A stretch of 64,000 nucleotides of DNA from Paenibacillus lactis (GTDB lineage Bacteria > Bacillota > Bacilli > Paenibacillales > Paenibacillaceae), in assembly GCF_017873605.1 (NCBI RefSeq), contig NZ_JAGGKI010000003.1, positions 496,001 to 560,000 on the forward strand, given 5' to 3'. The translations under genes and the position numbers were made by a program. Position 1 is the first letter of the stretch. Each line of letters opens with the position of its first letter. Below are positions 26,392 through 35,219 of the stretch, one piece after another. The notes beneath the pieces are model-generated. The model saw only the letters and a program-made list of their open reading frames with translations, made no database searches and was not told where the DNA came from.

Positions 26392-27156
26392 CTAGACGCT
26401 GAGCCAGCGCTTGAACAGATGCTTCGTTGTTTCTTTATTCATCTCCGCGATCGATGTCGTCAGCGGAATGCCTTTCGGGCAGGAGCGTACGCAGTTCTGC
26501 GAGTTGCCGCAGCCTTCAATGCCGCCGTCCTGCATCAGCGCCTCCAGGCGTTCCTCCTTGTTCAGCTCGCCCGTTGGATGGGCGTTGAACAAGCGGACCT
26601 GAGAAATGGCCGCTGGACCGATAAAGTCGGTCTTCTCGTTGACATTCGGGCAAGCCTCGAGACATACGCCGCACGTCATGCATTTGGACAGCTCGTAAGC
26701 CCATTGGCGCTTCTTCTCCGCCATGCGGGGTCCGGGACCGAGATCATACGTGCCGTCGATCGGAATCCAGGCTTTAACTCGCTTCAGGGCGGAGAACATC
26801 CGGCTCCGGTCGATGACCAAGTCGCGCACGACCGGGAAAGTCTTCATCGGCTGGATGCGGATCGGCTGCTCCAGCTTGTCGATCAGCGCCGCACAGGCTT
26901 GGCGCGGCTTGCCGTTGATGACCATTGAACAGGCACCGCATACTTCCTCCAGACAGTTGGAATCCCAGCATACCGGGGAAGTCGTTTGGCCTTGCGCATT
27001 CTTCGGATTGCGCTGAATTTCCATCAGCGCGCTAATTACGTTCATGCCGGGACGGTACGGAACCTCAAATTCCTCTGTATACGCTTTGGATTCCGGGTTG
27101 TCCTGACGAGTGATGATAAATTTTACTGTCTTTGAGGCGGCTGCCGTTTGAGCCAT
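26392..27156 (-). CDS. sdhB: Succinate dehydrogenase iron-sulfur subunit
   Basis: A 254-residue SdhB/FrdB subunit that passes electrons from SdhA flavin to the membrane anchor. Cluster ligands are all present: the [2Fe-2S] site in CWDSNCLEEVCGACSM with a later Cys in PRQACAALI (residues ~63-90), and the two further clusters in CMTCGVCLEACPN near 160 and NSQNCVRSCPKGIPL near 222. It is the last gene of sdhC-sdhA-sdhB, 15 bp after sdhA. AAGGGGGA precedes the ATG. Works at the inner face of the membrane in the citric acid cycle and respiration. Confidence 0.97.
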   Translation of the reverse strand: MAQTAAASKTVKFIITRQDNPESKAYTEEFEVPYRPGMNVISALMEIQRNPKNAQGQTTSPVCWDSNCLEEVCGACSMVINGKPRQACAALIDKLEQPIRIQPMKTFPVVRDLVIDRSRMFSALKRVKAWIPIDGTYDLGPGPRMAEKKRQWAYELSKCMTCGVCLEACPNVNEKTDFIGPAAISQVRLFNAHPTGELNKEERLEALMQDGGIEGCGNSQNCVRSCPKGIPLTTSIAEMNKETTKHLFKRWLSV

Positions 27157-27171
27157 GGTAAATCCCCCTTC

Positions 27172-28917
27172 TTACTTTTCTTTCGAATAGTCGCGAATAC
27201 GCGGCGGGATTAAGGAAACATCCACTTCTTCGTACGAGATTTGCGGTCCTTCTGGCGTCCATTTCGCTTTCGTTGTTTTCAGGAAATTCTCGTCATCGCG
27301 ATCAGGGAATTCCGGCTTATAGTGAGCTCCGCGGCTTTCATTCCGGAGCAGGGCTCCAAGCGTCATTGCTTCCGCAAGCTCCAGCATGTTCCACAGCTGA
27401 CGCGTGAATGCCACGCCTTGGTTGTTCCAGCGGGACGTATCGGTCATGTTGATGTTGCGGTAGCGCTGCTTCAATTCCTTGATCTTGTTGATCGTCTCCT
27501 GGAGCTTGTCGTTGTAGCGGACAACGGTCATGTTGTTGGTCATCCATTCGCCAAGCTCTTTATGAATCACGTAAGCATTTTCCGTGCCTTCCATCTTCAG
27601 AAGCCCTTCGTACTTCGTGGTCTGCTCTTTCGTGTACCGGTCGAAGACGCTGGAGGAGATATCCTCGGACGATTTCTTCAAGCCTTTAACATACTCGATC
27701 GCCTTCGGACCTGCGACCATGCCGCCGTAAATGGCCGATACGAGCGAGTTCGCGCCCAAGCGGTTGGCTCCGTGATATTGATATTCGCATTCCCCGGCTG
27801 CGAACAGGCCAGGAATATTCGTCATCTGGTTGTAATCGACCCACATGCCGCCCATGGAATAATGGACTGCAGGGAAGATCTTCATTGGAATTTTGCGAGG
27901 GTCGTCACCCATAAACTTCTCATAGATCTCGATGATGCCCCCTAGCTTCACGTCCAGCTCCTTCGGATCCTTGTGGGAGAGATCCAGGTATACCATGTTC
28001 TCGCCGTTAATGCCAAGGCCCATGTCCACGCATACGGAGAAAATTTCGCGAGTCGCGATATCCCGCGGAACGAGGTTGCCGTATGCAGGATATTTCTCTT
28101 CGAGGAAGTACCAAGGCTTTCCGTCTTTATAAGTCCAGATCCGGCCGCCTTCACCGCGGGCCGATTCCGACATCAGGCGCAGCTTGTCGTCGCCTGGAAT
28201 GGCGGTCGGGTGAATCTGGATGAATTCGCCGTTAGCGTAGTATACGCCCTGCTGGTATACCGCGCTTGCTGCCGTACCGGTGTTGATAACCGAGTTCGTC
28301 GTTTTACCGAAAATGATGCCGGGGCCACCGCTGGCCAGAATGACGGCATCTGCCTTGAACGCCCGGATCTCCATGGAGCGAAGGTCCTGGGCGGCAATGC
28401 CGCGGCATACGCCCTCGTCATCAATAACCGCGTTCAGGAACTCCCAGTTCTCGTATTTGGTCACGAGACCTGCAGTTTCCCAGCGGCGCACCTGCTCGTC
28501 AAGCGCGTACAGCAGCTGCTGGCCGGTGGTCGCTCCGGCAAACGCCGTGCGGTGATGCTTCGTTCCGCCGAAGCGGCGGAAATCCAGAAGGCCTTCAGGC
28601 GTACGGTTGAACATAACGCCCATGCGATCCATGAGGTGAATAATGCCCGGAGCGGCTTCGCACATCGCTTTAACCGGCGGCTGGTTCGCCAGGAAGTCCC
28701 CGCCGTAAACCGTATCGTCAAAGTGCTCCCACGGGGAGTCGCCTTCACCTTTCGTATTAACCGCTCCGTTAATGCCGCCTTGCGCGCACACAGAGTGAGA
28801 ACGTTTCACAGGTACCAGTGAGAACAAATGAACATGGGCTCCTGCTTCGGCCGCTTTGATGGTTGCCATCAGTCCGGCAAGGCCGCCGCCCACTACGATA
28901 ATATTAGATGCTGCCAT
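27172..28917 (-). CDS. sdhA: Succinate dehydrogenase flavoprotein subunit
   Basis: A 581-residue SdhA that oxidises succinate to fumarate with covalently bound FAD. The dinucleotide-binding GGGLAGLMATIKAAEAGAHV is at the N-terminus, and the flavin-linking His is in KRSHSVCAQGGINGAV near residue 40. The substrate site has FIQIHPTAIPGDDKLRLMSE and SARGEGGRIW near 235-260, and the capping Arg region AGECEYQYHGANRLGANSLV is near 375. GGAGTGA is 11 bases before the ATG. A 167-bp inverted-repeat element separates it from sdhC, an unusually large gap for this operon. Confidence 0.97.
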   Translation of the reverse strand: MAASNIIVVGGGLAGLMATIKAAEAGAHVHLFSLVPVKRSHSVCAQGGINGAVNTKGEGDSPWEHFDDTVYGGDFLANQPPVKAMCEAAPGIIHLMDRMGVMFNRTPEGLLDFRRFGGTKHHRTAFAGATTGQQLLYALDEQVRRWETAGLVTKYENWEFLNAVIDDEGVCRGIAAQDLRSMEIRAFKADAVILASGGPGIIFGKTTNSVINTGTAASAVYQQGVYYANGEFIQIHPTAIPGDDKLRLMSESARGEGGRIWTYKDGKPWYFLEEKYPAYGNLVPRDIATREIFSVCVDMGLGINGENMVYLDLSHKDPKELDVKLGGIIEIYEKFMGDDPRKIPMKIFPAVHYSMGGMWVDYNQMTNIPGLFAAGECEYQYHGANRLGANSLVSAIYGGMVAGPKAIEYVKGLKKSSEDISSSVFDRYTKEQTTKYEGLLKMEGTENAYVIHKELGEWMTNNMTVVRYNDKLQETINKIKELKQRYRNINMTDTSRWNNQGVAFTRQLWNMLELAEAMTLGALLRNESRGAHYKPEFPDRDDENFLKTTKAKWTPEGPQISYEEVDVSLIPPRIRDYSKEK

Positions 28918-28943
28918 TTATACGTTCACTCCTTTAAGAGGTT

Positions 28944-29110
28944 GTTCAAAAAGTCGTCTTTTGATCACGTAGTGTATCAAGATGTAACTCGGCATCGAAT
29001 CTTGAACTCAGCCGGGCCTTCCAGTGCTCACGTACCCAAATCGTACGCTCCGCCCTTCAGTCCCTAACTTCATCCAACCTTCTCGGTGCTGAAAAACCGG
29101 CTTTTTGAAC
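28944..29110. repeat. 167-bp element with terminal inverted repeats inside the sdh operon
   Basis: Ends are GTTCAAAAAGTCG (28944-28956) and CGGCTTTTTGAAC (29098-29110), inverted repeats of 13 bp with one mismatch. The interior is non-coding and includes GGAAGGCCCGGCTGA-like and GATGCCGA blocks on the minus strand. From memory, similar intergenic sequences recur in Paenibacillus genomes, suggesting a MITE-like or structured RNA repeat. Only one copy is visible here. Confidence 0.7.
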
Positions 29111-29117
29111 TTGCACT

Positions 29118-29786
29118 TTAAGCCAAGACTGTCTTAACTACATCGATCGCTGCTTGCGCAGCTTGGAACTCGGAGTTTCTGAATCCGGTCATCGCAAGGA
29201 TAAACAGGACGCTCATAAATACGAACAAGCCCATGCAAATGTATGTGGATACTCGCTGCGCGCGCGGGCCGACGGTAATGCCCCAGCTGACGAGGAATGC
29301 CCAAAGGCCGTTCGCGAAGTGGAACGTAGCCGATACAACGCCGATAATATACAGAACAAATAATACAGGATTGCTCACGATATCGTGCATGACGGCACCC
29401 AGATCATCATGGGTGATCTTGCCGATCATGATCTGAAAACGGGTGTCGTACATATGCCAGATCACAAATACGAACGTAATAACCCCGGTAATCCGCTGAA
29501 CGGTAAAACGGATGTTCCGCTCATAATTGTAATTGCCGATGTTGTTTTTGGCCTGATACGCAATGTACAGACCATAAATGCCGTGGTACATCAGCGGCAG
29601 CCAGATCAAGAACAGCTCAAGGAAGAAGATTAGAGGCAAGCTGTTCAGTAAATTCACGGCTCCCTTGAAGCCTTCCTTTCCACCCTCGAAAGCCTGAAAG
29701 TTGGATATCATGTGGCTGAGCAGAAATGCTCCAAGCGGTATGACACCGAGTAAGGAATGCAGCTTTCTGGAATAATACCCTTTCAT
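29118..29786 (-). CDS. sdhC: Succinate dehydrogenase cytochrome b558 subunit
   Basis: A 222-residue membrane anchor with five transmembrane segments, the Bacillus-type di-heme SdhC that reduces menaquinone. Candidate heme-ligand His residues are KLHSLLGVIPLGAFLLSHMI at the N-terminus, LMYHGIYGLYI near 70, VIWHMYDTRF near 113 and TFHFANGLW near 156. GAAAGGGGAACG precedes the ATG. It is first in the operon, followed by the inverted-repeat element, then sdhA and sdhB. A LysR gene starts divergently 264 bp upstream and may regulate the operon. Confidence 0.95.
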   Translation of the reverse strand: MKGYYSRKLHSLLGVIPLGAFLLSHMISNFQAFEGGKEGFKGAVNLLNSLPLIFFLELFLIWLPLMYHGIYGLYIAYQAKNNIGNYNYERNIRFTVQRITGVITFVFVIWHMYDTRFQIMIGKITHDDLGAVMHDIVSNPVLFVLYIIGVVSATFHFANGLWAFLVSWGITVGPRAQRVSTYICMGLFVFMSVLFILAMTGFRNSEFQAAQAAIDVVKTVLA

Positions 29787-30049
29787 CAGTTGACGTTCCC
29801 CTTTCCAATGTGCAGCGTTTTCAATTTCACTCTTTCCTATTTACGGAACAATTACACTTACTTATACTGTGCTTTTCGCGTGCAACGACAAAATGTTCCC
29901 TTTTTCCACAAACGTGTGAACATCCTGTGTCATGTTTCATGTTACTCCTTTTTTTCTTATAAGGGAATTGCAATATAATTATTAATCGTTATAATCTATA
30001 CGCATAAGGGGATATTGGAACACCATCCTATATATAATGGAGGAATATC

Positions 30050-30976
30050 ATGTTCGAAGATCTGGACATGTTTGCCGTTGTGGTGGAGCAATCCAGCATC
30101 AATAAAGCATCCAAGCTGCTGAATCTGTCCCAGCCTGCGCTCTCGCGGAAGATCGCCAAGCTCGAAGACGAGCTCGGCCTGCCCCTGTTCAACCGGCGCG
30201 GCAAGCGCCTTGAGCTGACGTCGATCGGACAGATCGTATATACCTTTGCGCTGGAGCAGCGCCAGCAGCAGCTGAAGCTCATGCAGACGCTCGCCCACTA
30301 TCGGGAAGGGGAGCAGATCTCGATTAATCTGGGCGCGAGCCTTACGACGCTGCAGACGACGCTGCCCCCGCTCGTCAACGCGTTCATGGAGCGGCATCCC
30401 GCCGCGGAAATCAAGCTGATTACCGGCAAAACCCATGAGATCGTTTCTTATGTAAGGGATAAACGGGTGGATGTCGGCATCGTCGCCTCTTCCATCAACC
30501 AACCGGGACTAAACTGCATTCCCCTGTTTGACGATCATCTGGAGCTCGTCATTCCCGCCGTCCATCCGCTGGCGGAGCTGGAGGATGTCGAGGTCGAGCA
30601 CCTCCAGGGGCTTCCGATGATTATTTTCTCGACCGGCACCTGGTACCGTAAGCTGACGGACGACCTGTTTCACCGGTGGGGCATCATGCCCGATATTCGG
30701 ATGGAGATCGATTCCTTCGAAGCGATCGTCCGCTTGATCCCGACCTGCAAAGCAGCGGCCCTGCTTCCGAAATCATACCTCCGTCCGCAGCTGCTCTCCG
30801 ACAACGGGCTTGTGGACATTCACATCCCCGCGCTCATGGAGACGCGGCGGACGACCTCCCTGATTTACGGGGATGCTTCAGAGCTTAGCAGCGCCGCCCG
30901 CCGCTGGATTAACGAAACCGAGGTGCTCTTCCGAAGCCTCGCGGAAGAGAAGCAGCGAAAAAACCTGACGACCTAG
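30050..30976 (+). CDS. LysR-family transcriptional regulator divergent from sdhCAB
   Basis: A 308-residue LysR protein with an N-terminal helix-turn-helix (SSINKASKLLNLSQPALSRK then IAKLEDELGLPLFNRRGKRL) and the two-lobed effector domain after residue 90. ISINLGASLTTLQTTLPPLV starts lobe one. GGAGGA lies 7 bases before the ATG. Position and divergent orientation suggest control of sdhC, like CcpC or CitR type regulators of citric acid cycle genes, but this is inference. A bidirectional terminator separates it from the convergent ktrA. Confidence 0.9.
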   Translation: MFEDLDMFAVVVEQSSINKASKLLNLSQPALSRKIAKLEDELGLPLFNRRGKRLELTSIGQIVYTFALEQRQQQLKLMQTLAHYREGEQISINLGASLTTLQTTLPPLVNAFMERHPAAEIKLITGKTHEIVSYVRDKRVDVGIVASSINQPGLNCIPLFDDHLELVIPAVHPLAELEDVEVEHLQGLPMIIFSTGTWYRKLTDDLFHRWGIMPDIRMEIDSFEAIVRLIPTCKAAALLPKSYLRPQLLSDNGLVDIHIPALMETRRTTSLIYGDASELSSAARRWINETEVLFRSLAEEKQRKNLTT

Positions 30977-30995
30977 AGATCGTCAGGTTTTTTTG
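30961..30995. terminator. Bidirectional terminator between LysR gene and ktrA
   Basis: AACCTGACGA and TCGTCAGGTT form a perfect 10-bp stem flanked by runs of A on the left and T on the right, so it can end transcription from both sides. Confidence 0.88.
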
Positions 30996-30997
30996 TA

Positions 30998-31672
30998 TTA
31001 TTTCTGCTGCAGATTCACGACTTCCGTCTCAAACCGCTCCACATTGTCGTTGGAGCCGATGACGACCATAACATCGCCGGCGTTGACCACGTCCATCGCC
31101 GTCGGCGCGACGATAATGCCGGATCGCTTGTTGAGGGCGACCACCGTGACACCGTAACGGACGCGCGTGTTCAGTTCGCTTAACGTCTTGCCGTCCATAC
31201 AATCGGTTACCGTCATTTCCACGATCAAATAATCCTTAGATAATTCGATATAGTCGAGCAGATTCGGCGTAACCAGCTGGTGAGCCACACGGATTCCCAT
31301 ATCCCGTTCGGGGAAGATGACCCGGTCCACACCCAGCTTCTGCAGCGCCCGGCCGTGCAGCACGGAAATCGCTTTGGCCACGACGGTCGATACGCCAAGC
31401 TCCTTGAGCAGGATGGCGGACAGAATGCTCATCTGGATATCGTCTCCGATCGCGACGATCCCGCAGTCGAAGTTGCGGATGCCGAGCGATTTCAGCATCT
31501 CCTCATCCGTAGCATCGGCGACCACCGTATGGGTCAGATACTCGCTCATATCCTCGACGACCTCTTCGTTCCGGTCAATGCCGAGAACCTCATAGCCTAG
31601 TTCCATTAGTTCCAGTGCCAGACTCGAGCCGAACCGCCCCAAACCGATCACTGCAAATTGCTTTGGTTTCAT
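30998..31672 (-). CDS. ktrA: Potassium uptake regulatory subunit KtrA/KtrC
   Basis: A ~224-residue RCK protein that forms a cytoplasmic ring gating the membrane channel. The RCK-N Rossmann fold begins FAVIGLGRFGSSLALELMEL, with GIDRNEEVVEDM and VVADATDEEMLKSLGI holding the nucleotide contacts. The RCK-C domain is residues ~140-224 and can bind c-di-AMP in this family. Start: ATG 31672 has TAGGAGAG 5 bases upstream; TTG 31696 is less likely. It lies 16 bp downstream of ktrB in the riboswitch-controlled operon. Whether it is KtrA or KtrC cannot be decided. Confidence 0.92.
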   Translation of the reverse strand: MKPKQFAVIGLGRFGSSLALELMELGYEVLGIDRNEEVVEDMSEYLTHTVVADATDEEMLKSLGIRNFDCGIVAIGDDIQMSILSAILLKELGVSTVVAKAISVLHGRALQKLGVDRVIFPERDMGIRVAHQLVTPNLLDYIELSKDYLIVEMTVTDCMDGKTLSELNTRVRYGVTVVALNKRSGIIVAPTAMDVVNAGDVMVVIGSNDNVERFETEVVNLQQK

Positions 31673-31688
31673 GTCTCTCCTATACTCC

Positions 31689-33029
31689 TTATCCAATAAT
31701 CATTTTGCCTTCCGGATGACGATACAATTCTTTACCCTTTTTCGGACCGAGTGCATAAGCCAGCGTCAGCGGACCTAGACGTCCGGCAAACATCGTTAAG
31801 CTGATCAATATTTTGCCGAACACCGTCAAATCCGGCGTCAATCCCATCGACAAGCCGACGGTGCCGAAGGCCGAGGTCGTTTCGAATAGAATCTCCAGAA
31901 AATCCGCATCCTCTGTCGTGGACAGGATCATGGATACCGTCAATACGAGCAGCAGCGCAAGAAGCGCAATCGTTAACGCCTTTAAGACCCGCTCCTGAGC
32001 GAGGCGAAACCGGAATAAGACGATGTCCTCACGCCCTCTCATCATTGCGAACACGGCCCCTACCATCACCATAAAGGTTGTCGTCTTGATTCCGCCCCCG
32101 GTCGATCCCGGCGACGCTCCGATAAACATAAGTATAATAATGAAAAATTGCGTAGCTTGCCTTAGGCCGCCGATATCAATCGAATTCGCGCCCGCTGTTC
32201 GCGGACTGACCGATTGGAAGAACGAGGCGAGCACTTTACCTCCCCCGTCCAAGGAGCCCAGCGTTAACGGATTGGTGAACTCAAAAATAAATATGATGAT
32301 CGCCCCGATGAAGATCAACGCCCCCGACATCGAGAGAACGACTTTGGAGTGAAGCGACAGCTTCCTTTTTTGACGGAAATCGATCAAATCGGATAATACA
32401 ACGAACCCGATGCCGCCGGATATGATCAACAGCATGGATACGATGTTTACCAACGGATCATCGACATAATCCGTGAGACTATGAAAATCACCGAACAGAT
32501 CGAAGCCCGCATTGTTAAACAGCGAAACGGAATGGAACACCCCAAAATAGATGGCTTTTCCAATAGGCATATCCCATGCCCAGCGCAGTGTAAACAGTAC
32601 GGCAGCGCACGCCTCGAAGGTCAAGGAATAGATAAACACCCGCCGGATCAAACGAACGATCCCTTCGATGGAGGACTGATTCATCGCTTCCTGCAGAACA
32701 AGCCGGTCCTTGAGCGATATCCTCCGCTTGAATACCAGGGCGAACAGGGTTGCCATCGTCATAAACCCGAGCCCGCTGAGTTGAATGAGCAGAAGGATCA
32801 CCGTATGTCCGAAAGCACTGAAGCTTGTGCCTGTATCCACGACAACAAGCCCGGTCAGACAGACGGCGGAAGCCGCCGTAAACATGGCGTCAATCCCGCT
32901 GATCGGTTCGCCGGTCCTGCTGGATACGGGCAGCATGAGCAGAATGGTATCGACCAGGATCGCCGCCGCAAAACCGAGCGCAAGGATCTGCGGAGGTGAC
33001 AGCTTAAGCCACTTCATTTTTGAGTTCAA
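31689..33029 (-). CDS. ktrB: Potassium transporter membrane subunit KtrB/KtrD
   Basis: A ~446-residue Trk/Ktr/HKT-type potassium transporter with four pore repeats. The filter Gly of each is in AVCLTGLVVV, SLFNNAGFDLFG, PRTAGANSID and SAFGTVGLSMG. The gated loop of the third repeat is ASPGSTGGGIKTTTF. Together with the KtrA ring it takes up K+ by sodium coupling. The TTG at 33029 has GGAGAAGGTGA 4 bases upstream; the longer frame from GTG 33068 begins inside the riboswitch terminator and is rejected. Here ktrB comes before ktrA, the reverse of the Bacillus ktrAB order. Confidence 0.93.
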   Translation of the reverse strand: MNSKMKWLKLSPPQILALGFAAAILVDTILLMLPVSSRTGEPISGIDAMFTAASAVCLTGLVVVDTGTSFSAFGHTVILLLIQLSGLGFMTMATLFALVFKRRISLKDRLVLQEAMNQSSIEGIVRLIRRVFIYSLTFEACAAVLFTLRWAWDMPIGKAIYFGVFHSVSLFNNAGFDLFGDFHSLTDYVDDPLVNIVSMLLIISGGIGFVVLSDLIDFRQKRKLSLHSKVVLSMSGALIFIGAIIIFIFEFTNPLTLGSLDGGGKVLASFFQSVSPRTAGANSIDIGGLRQATQFFIIILMFIGASPGSTGGGIKTTTFMVMVGAVFAMMRGREDIVLFRFRLAQERVLKALTIALLALLLVLTVSMILSTTEDADFLEILFETTSAFGTVGLSMGLTPDLTVFGKILISLTMFAGRLGPLTLAYALGPKKGKELYRHPEGKMIIG

Positions 33030-33054
33030 AGTTTCACCTTCTCCAAAAAAATCA

Positions 33055-33083
33055 AAGAAAAAAGACACTGGAAAACAGTGCCC
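33055..33083 (-). terminator. Intrinsic terminator of the c-di-AMP riboswitch
   Basis: GGCACTG and CAGTGTC arms (one G-U pair) with a T-rich loop, then TTTTTTC in the minus direction. It lies between the aptamer and the ktrB start. Confidence 0.8.
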
Positions 33084-33084
33084 T

Positions 33085-33222
33085 TCACGGTCTGGTTCCT
33101 GTGCAACAGCCTACGAGGTTAGCTGACGGATTCGGGCATTATCACAGGCCGCCCTATCCATGATCCGAAAGAGATCATGAAATTCACCCCAATTACATGG
33201 TTCCCCCGTTCTCATTACGAAA
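33085..33222 (-). ncRNA. c-di-AMP riboswitch (ydaO/yuaA element)
   Basis: Minus-strand blocks are in the known order: GGGGGAACC near 33205, GGGGTGAATT near 33185, then CCGAATCCGTCAGCTAACCTCG around 33114-33135 and a final GCACAGGAACC. Binding of c-di-AMP should stabilise the terminator and lower K+ uptake gene expression, a known arrangement for ktrAB in Bacillus. Confidence 0.92.
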
Positions 33223-33259
33223 TTCGGCTGGTTTATTCGGTTCCTTGAAGCATGATGTG

Positions 33260-33288
33260 ATTATAACGCAATCCGGAAGCGAACCCAA
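33260..33288 (-). promoter_or_regulatory. Promoter of the ktr leader
   Basis: Minus-strand TTGGGT (33283-33288), 17-bp spacer and TATAAT (33260-33265). It lies ~40 bp upstream of the riboswitch. The rest of 33289-33530 is AT-rich and holds the region before the CPBP gene. Confidence 0.6.
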
Positions 33289-33530
33289 CGTCGTTTTTTT
33301 ACCAAAAAGTCTTTAAATGAGCGCGAATTGGGCATATTCAAGAGTACAAGGATATGGTTCTCTAACGTTTTCGAAACCTTTCATTCATTTTCAGCGTTTT
33401 ATTTCATTATTGGCCCTTTGGGATAAGCAGGGCTTGTTCTTCATATGTATGTTATATTGACTCTATGATCCGCTTTTTGCGGGGCCGGTTATTCATATCG
33501 GAAAGCACTAAAATTAAGAGGAGGAATTTC

Positions 33531-35219
33531 ATGAACCGTGCCGAAGAGCCCCTGAAGCTGACGCCTAACCTAAAGAAGCTTATCGCACCGGCCATCATCG
33601 GTCTGATCCTGTTTCTTATATTCCAGGTACTCCCATCCACTTCCTTCGAGTCGACCGATACGCCCTATCCGCAAATCATTTCCAAGGATGAGGCTGCGCA
33701 AGCGGCGTCACGGTTCGCTCGCGAACGTTTAGGGTTTCCTGCTTCCGAAGGGCAAGACCCCCTTGTTACATACCAGTCCAACTCCGAGCTGTACGGATAT
33801 TTGGCCAAGGAAAAGAAGCTAAAGGAGTATAACAAGAATTACGAAGCCAAATACCCATATGACGTATACCGCGTCCGCTTCACCTTGCCGGGTGGCGATG
33901 CGCTGAACGTGGATGTGCATATGCAGAATGCCGGCATCGCGGGATTCTCCTATGATTCCGCCCGCTCCAGTTACGACAGGATCGAGCTGAATCAAGGGGA
34001 GGTCCGGAAGCAAATGCTGCTTCTGGTTGAGGAAGGCATGACGCTGGCCGAGAAGCAGGCGCTCGCGGAGCCGTGGCTCAAGTGGGCCGGATACGATGCG
34101 ACGCAGCTGCAGCTTTCTACCCGGGAAGGCGAACCTAAGCTGAGATATACCGTCACGGAAGCCGCCATCGGGGATTCGAGGCTGCAGCTGGAGTTTACCT
34201 TTGAACATGGGACACTGCGTTCCTTCGAGCCCGCGTTCTCGGTTCCGGCAGCGCATGCTGCCTATGTGAACAAGCAGACGCAGGATGCAACGCTGCTGAC
34301 GCTGGTCGGGTACGGTTTGTTTACGCTTGTGCTCGGTATCCTGGCCATCGTCTACAGCGTCAAGACCAGAGCCTATACCTCGTTTAAGCGCGGTATCCTG
34401 CTGTCCGTCCTGTTGTTTGTCATCCAGATGCTGAATACGTACAACCTGGTTCCGGTCTTTAAGGCACAAGGAATGTCCGAGACCGGCATCATCGGGATGA
34501 TGATCTTCTACGCCATCTACTCCCTCGTCTTCTCCGCCCTGCTCTATTTCTCGCTTGTCGGCGGAAGCGGTCTATGGCGAAAGGAAGACGGGCTTAATCC
34601 GTGGCCGCGTGCCAAGGAGCCCGGGTACGGCCGCTATGTCTTGGAAAGCATGAAGGTGGGCTATTTGTGGGCCCTCATTCTGCTCGGCATTCAGTCCTTG
34701 ATCTTCATCGCGCTCGGCCTGACCTTGAACACCTGGTCCACGACCGATGCCTCGCAGTCGCCTTACAACATGCTCTATCCATGGCTGTTTCCGCTGATGG
34801 CTTGGCTGGCAGGCATTTCGGAGGAAGCGGTATACCGGCTGTTCGGCATTAGAATGGTGAAGAAAATCGTGCGCAGCACCTTTGTCGCGAGTTTGATCAC
34901 CTCGATCATCTGGGCGCTAGGCCATACGCTGTATCCGATTTACCCAGTCGTATCCCGCCCGATTGAGCTGGTCATTATCGGCCTGCTGTTCAGCTATATT
35001 TTCCTGAAATACGGATATATTGCGGCCATGTTCTCGCATGTCGTCTTCAACAGCATTCTCATGGGAATCAGCCTGGTCATGCTTCAAGGGGCCCCTAATG
35101 TGCTAATCGGCCTGTTCTATATGGTGCTGCCGGCAATCGTGGCTTACGTGATCTATCGCTTGAATCCAACAAAAAAAGAGAAGCCGTATGTCACGACTCC
35201 TCATCACGAAGGGCATTGA
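33531..35219 (+). CDS. CPBP-family intramembrane protease-like protein
   Basis: A ~562-residue protein. The first ~35 residues include a membrane segment, followed by a ~210-residue extracytoplasmic domain (residues ~50-260) and then about eight hydrophobic segments. The CPBP (Abi) protease core is in the last third: EEAVYRLFG with the catalytic Glu pair, [12 protein letters not shown] with a His, and [12 protein letters not shown]. Such proteins are Rce1-related; the long extracytoplasmic part is unusual compared with ~200-300 residue relatives. AAGAGGAGGAA precedes ATG 33531; the longer frame from 33465 lacks a site. The 3' end overlaps uvrC by 29 bp on the opposite strand. Confidence 0.88.
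   Translation: MNRAEEPLKLTPNLKKLIAPAIIGLILFLIFQVLPSTSFESTDTPYPQIISKDEAAQAASRFARERLGFPASEGQDPLVTYQSNSELYGYLAKEKKLKEYNKNYEAKYPYDVYRVRFTLPGGDALNVDVHMQNAGIAGFSYDSARSSYDRIELNQGEVRKQMLLLVEEGMTLAEKQALAEPWLKWAGYDATQLQLSTREGEPKLRYTVTEAAIGDSRLQLEFTFEHGTLRSFEPAFSVPAAHAAYVNKQTQDATLLTLVGYGLFTLVLGILAIVYSVKTRAYTSFKRGILLSVLLFVIQMLNTYNLVPVFKAQGMSETGIIGMMIFYAIYSLVFSALLYFSLVGGSGLWRKEDGLNPWPRAKEPGYGRYVLESMKVGYLWALILLGIQSLIFIALGLTLNTWSTTDASQSPYNMLYPWLFPLMAWLAGISEEAVYRLFGIRMVKKIVRSTFVASLITSIIWALGHTLYPIYPVVSRPIELVIIGLLFSYIFLKYGYIAAMFSHVVFNSILMGISLVMLQGAPNVLIGLFYMVLPAIVAYVIYRLNPTKKEKPYVTTPHHEGH

Noticed and set aside
27973..28821. A 282-codon plus-strand frame opposite sdhA
   Set aside because: Antisense shadow of a certain sdhA gene; no motifs or start signals.
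33030..33068. N-terminal extension of ktrB from GTG
   Set aside because: The extension lies in the riboswitch terminator; the TTG at 33029 has a strong ribosome binding site.
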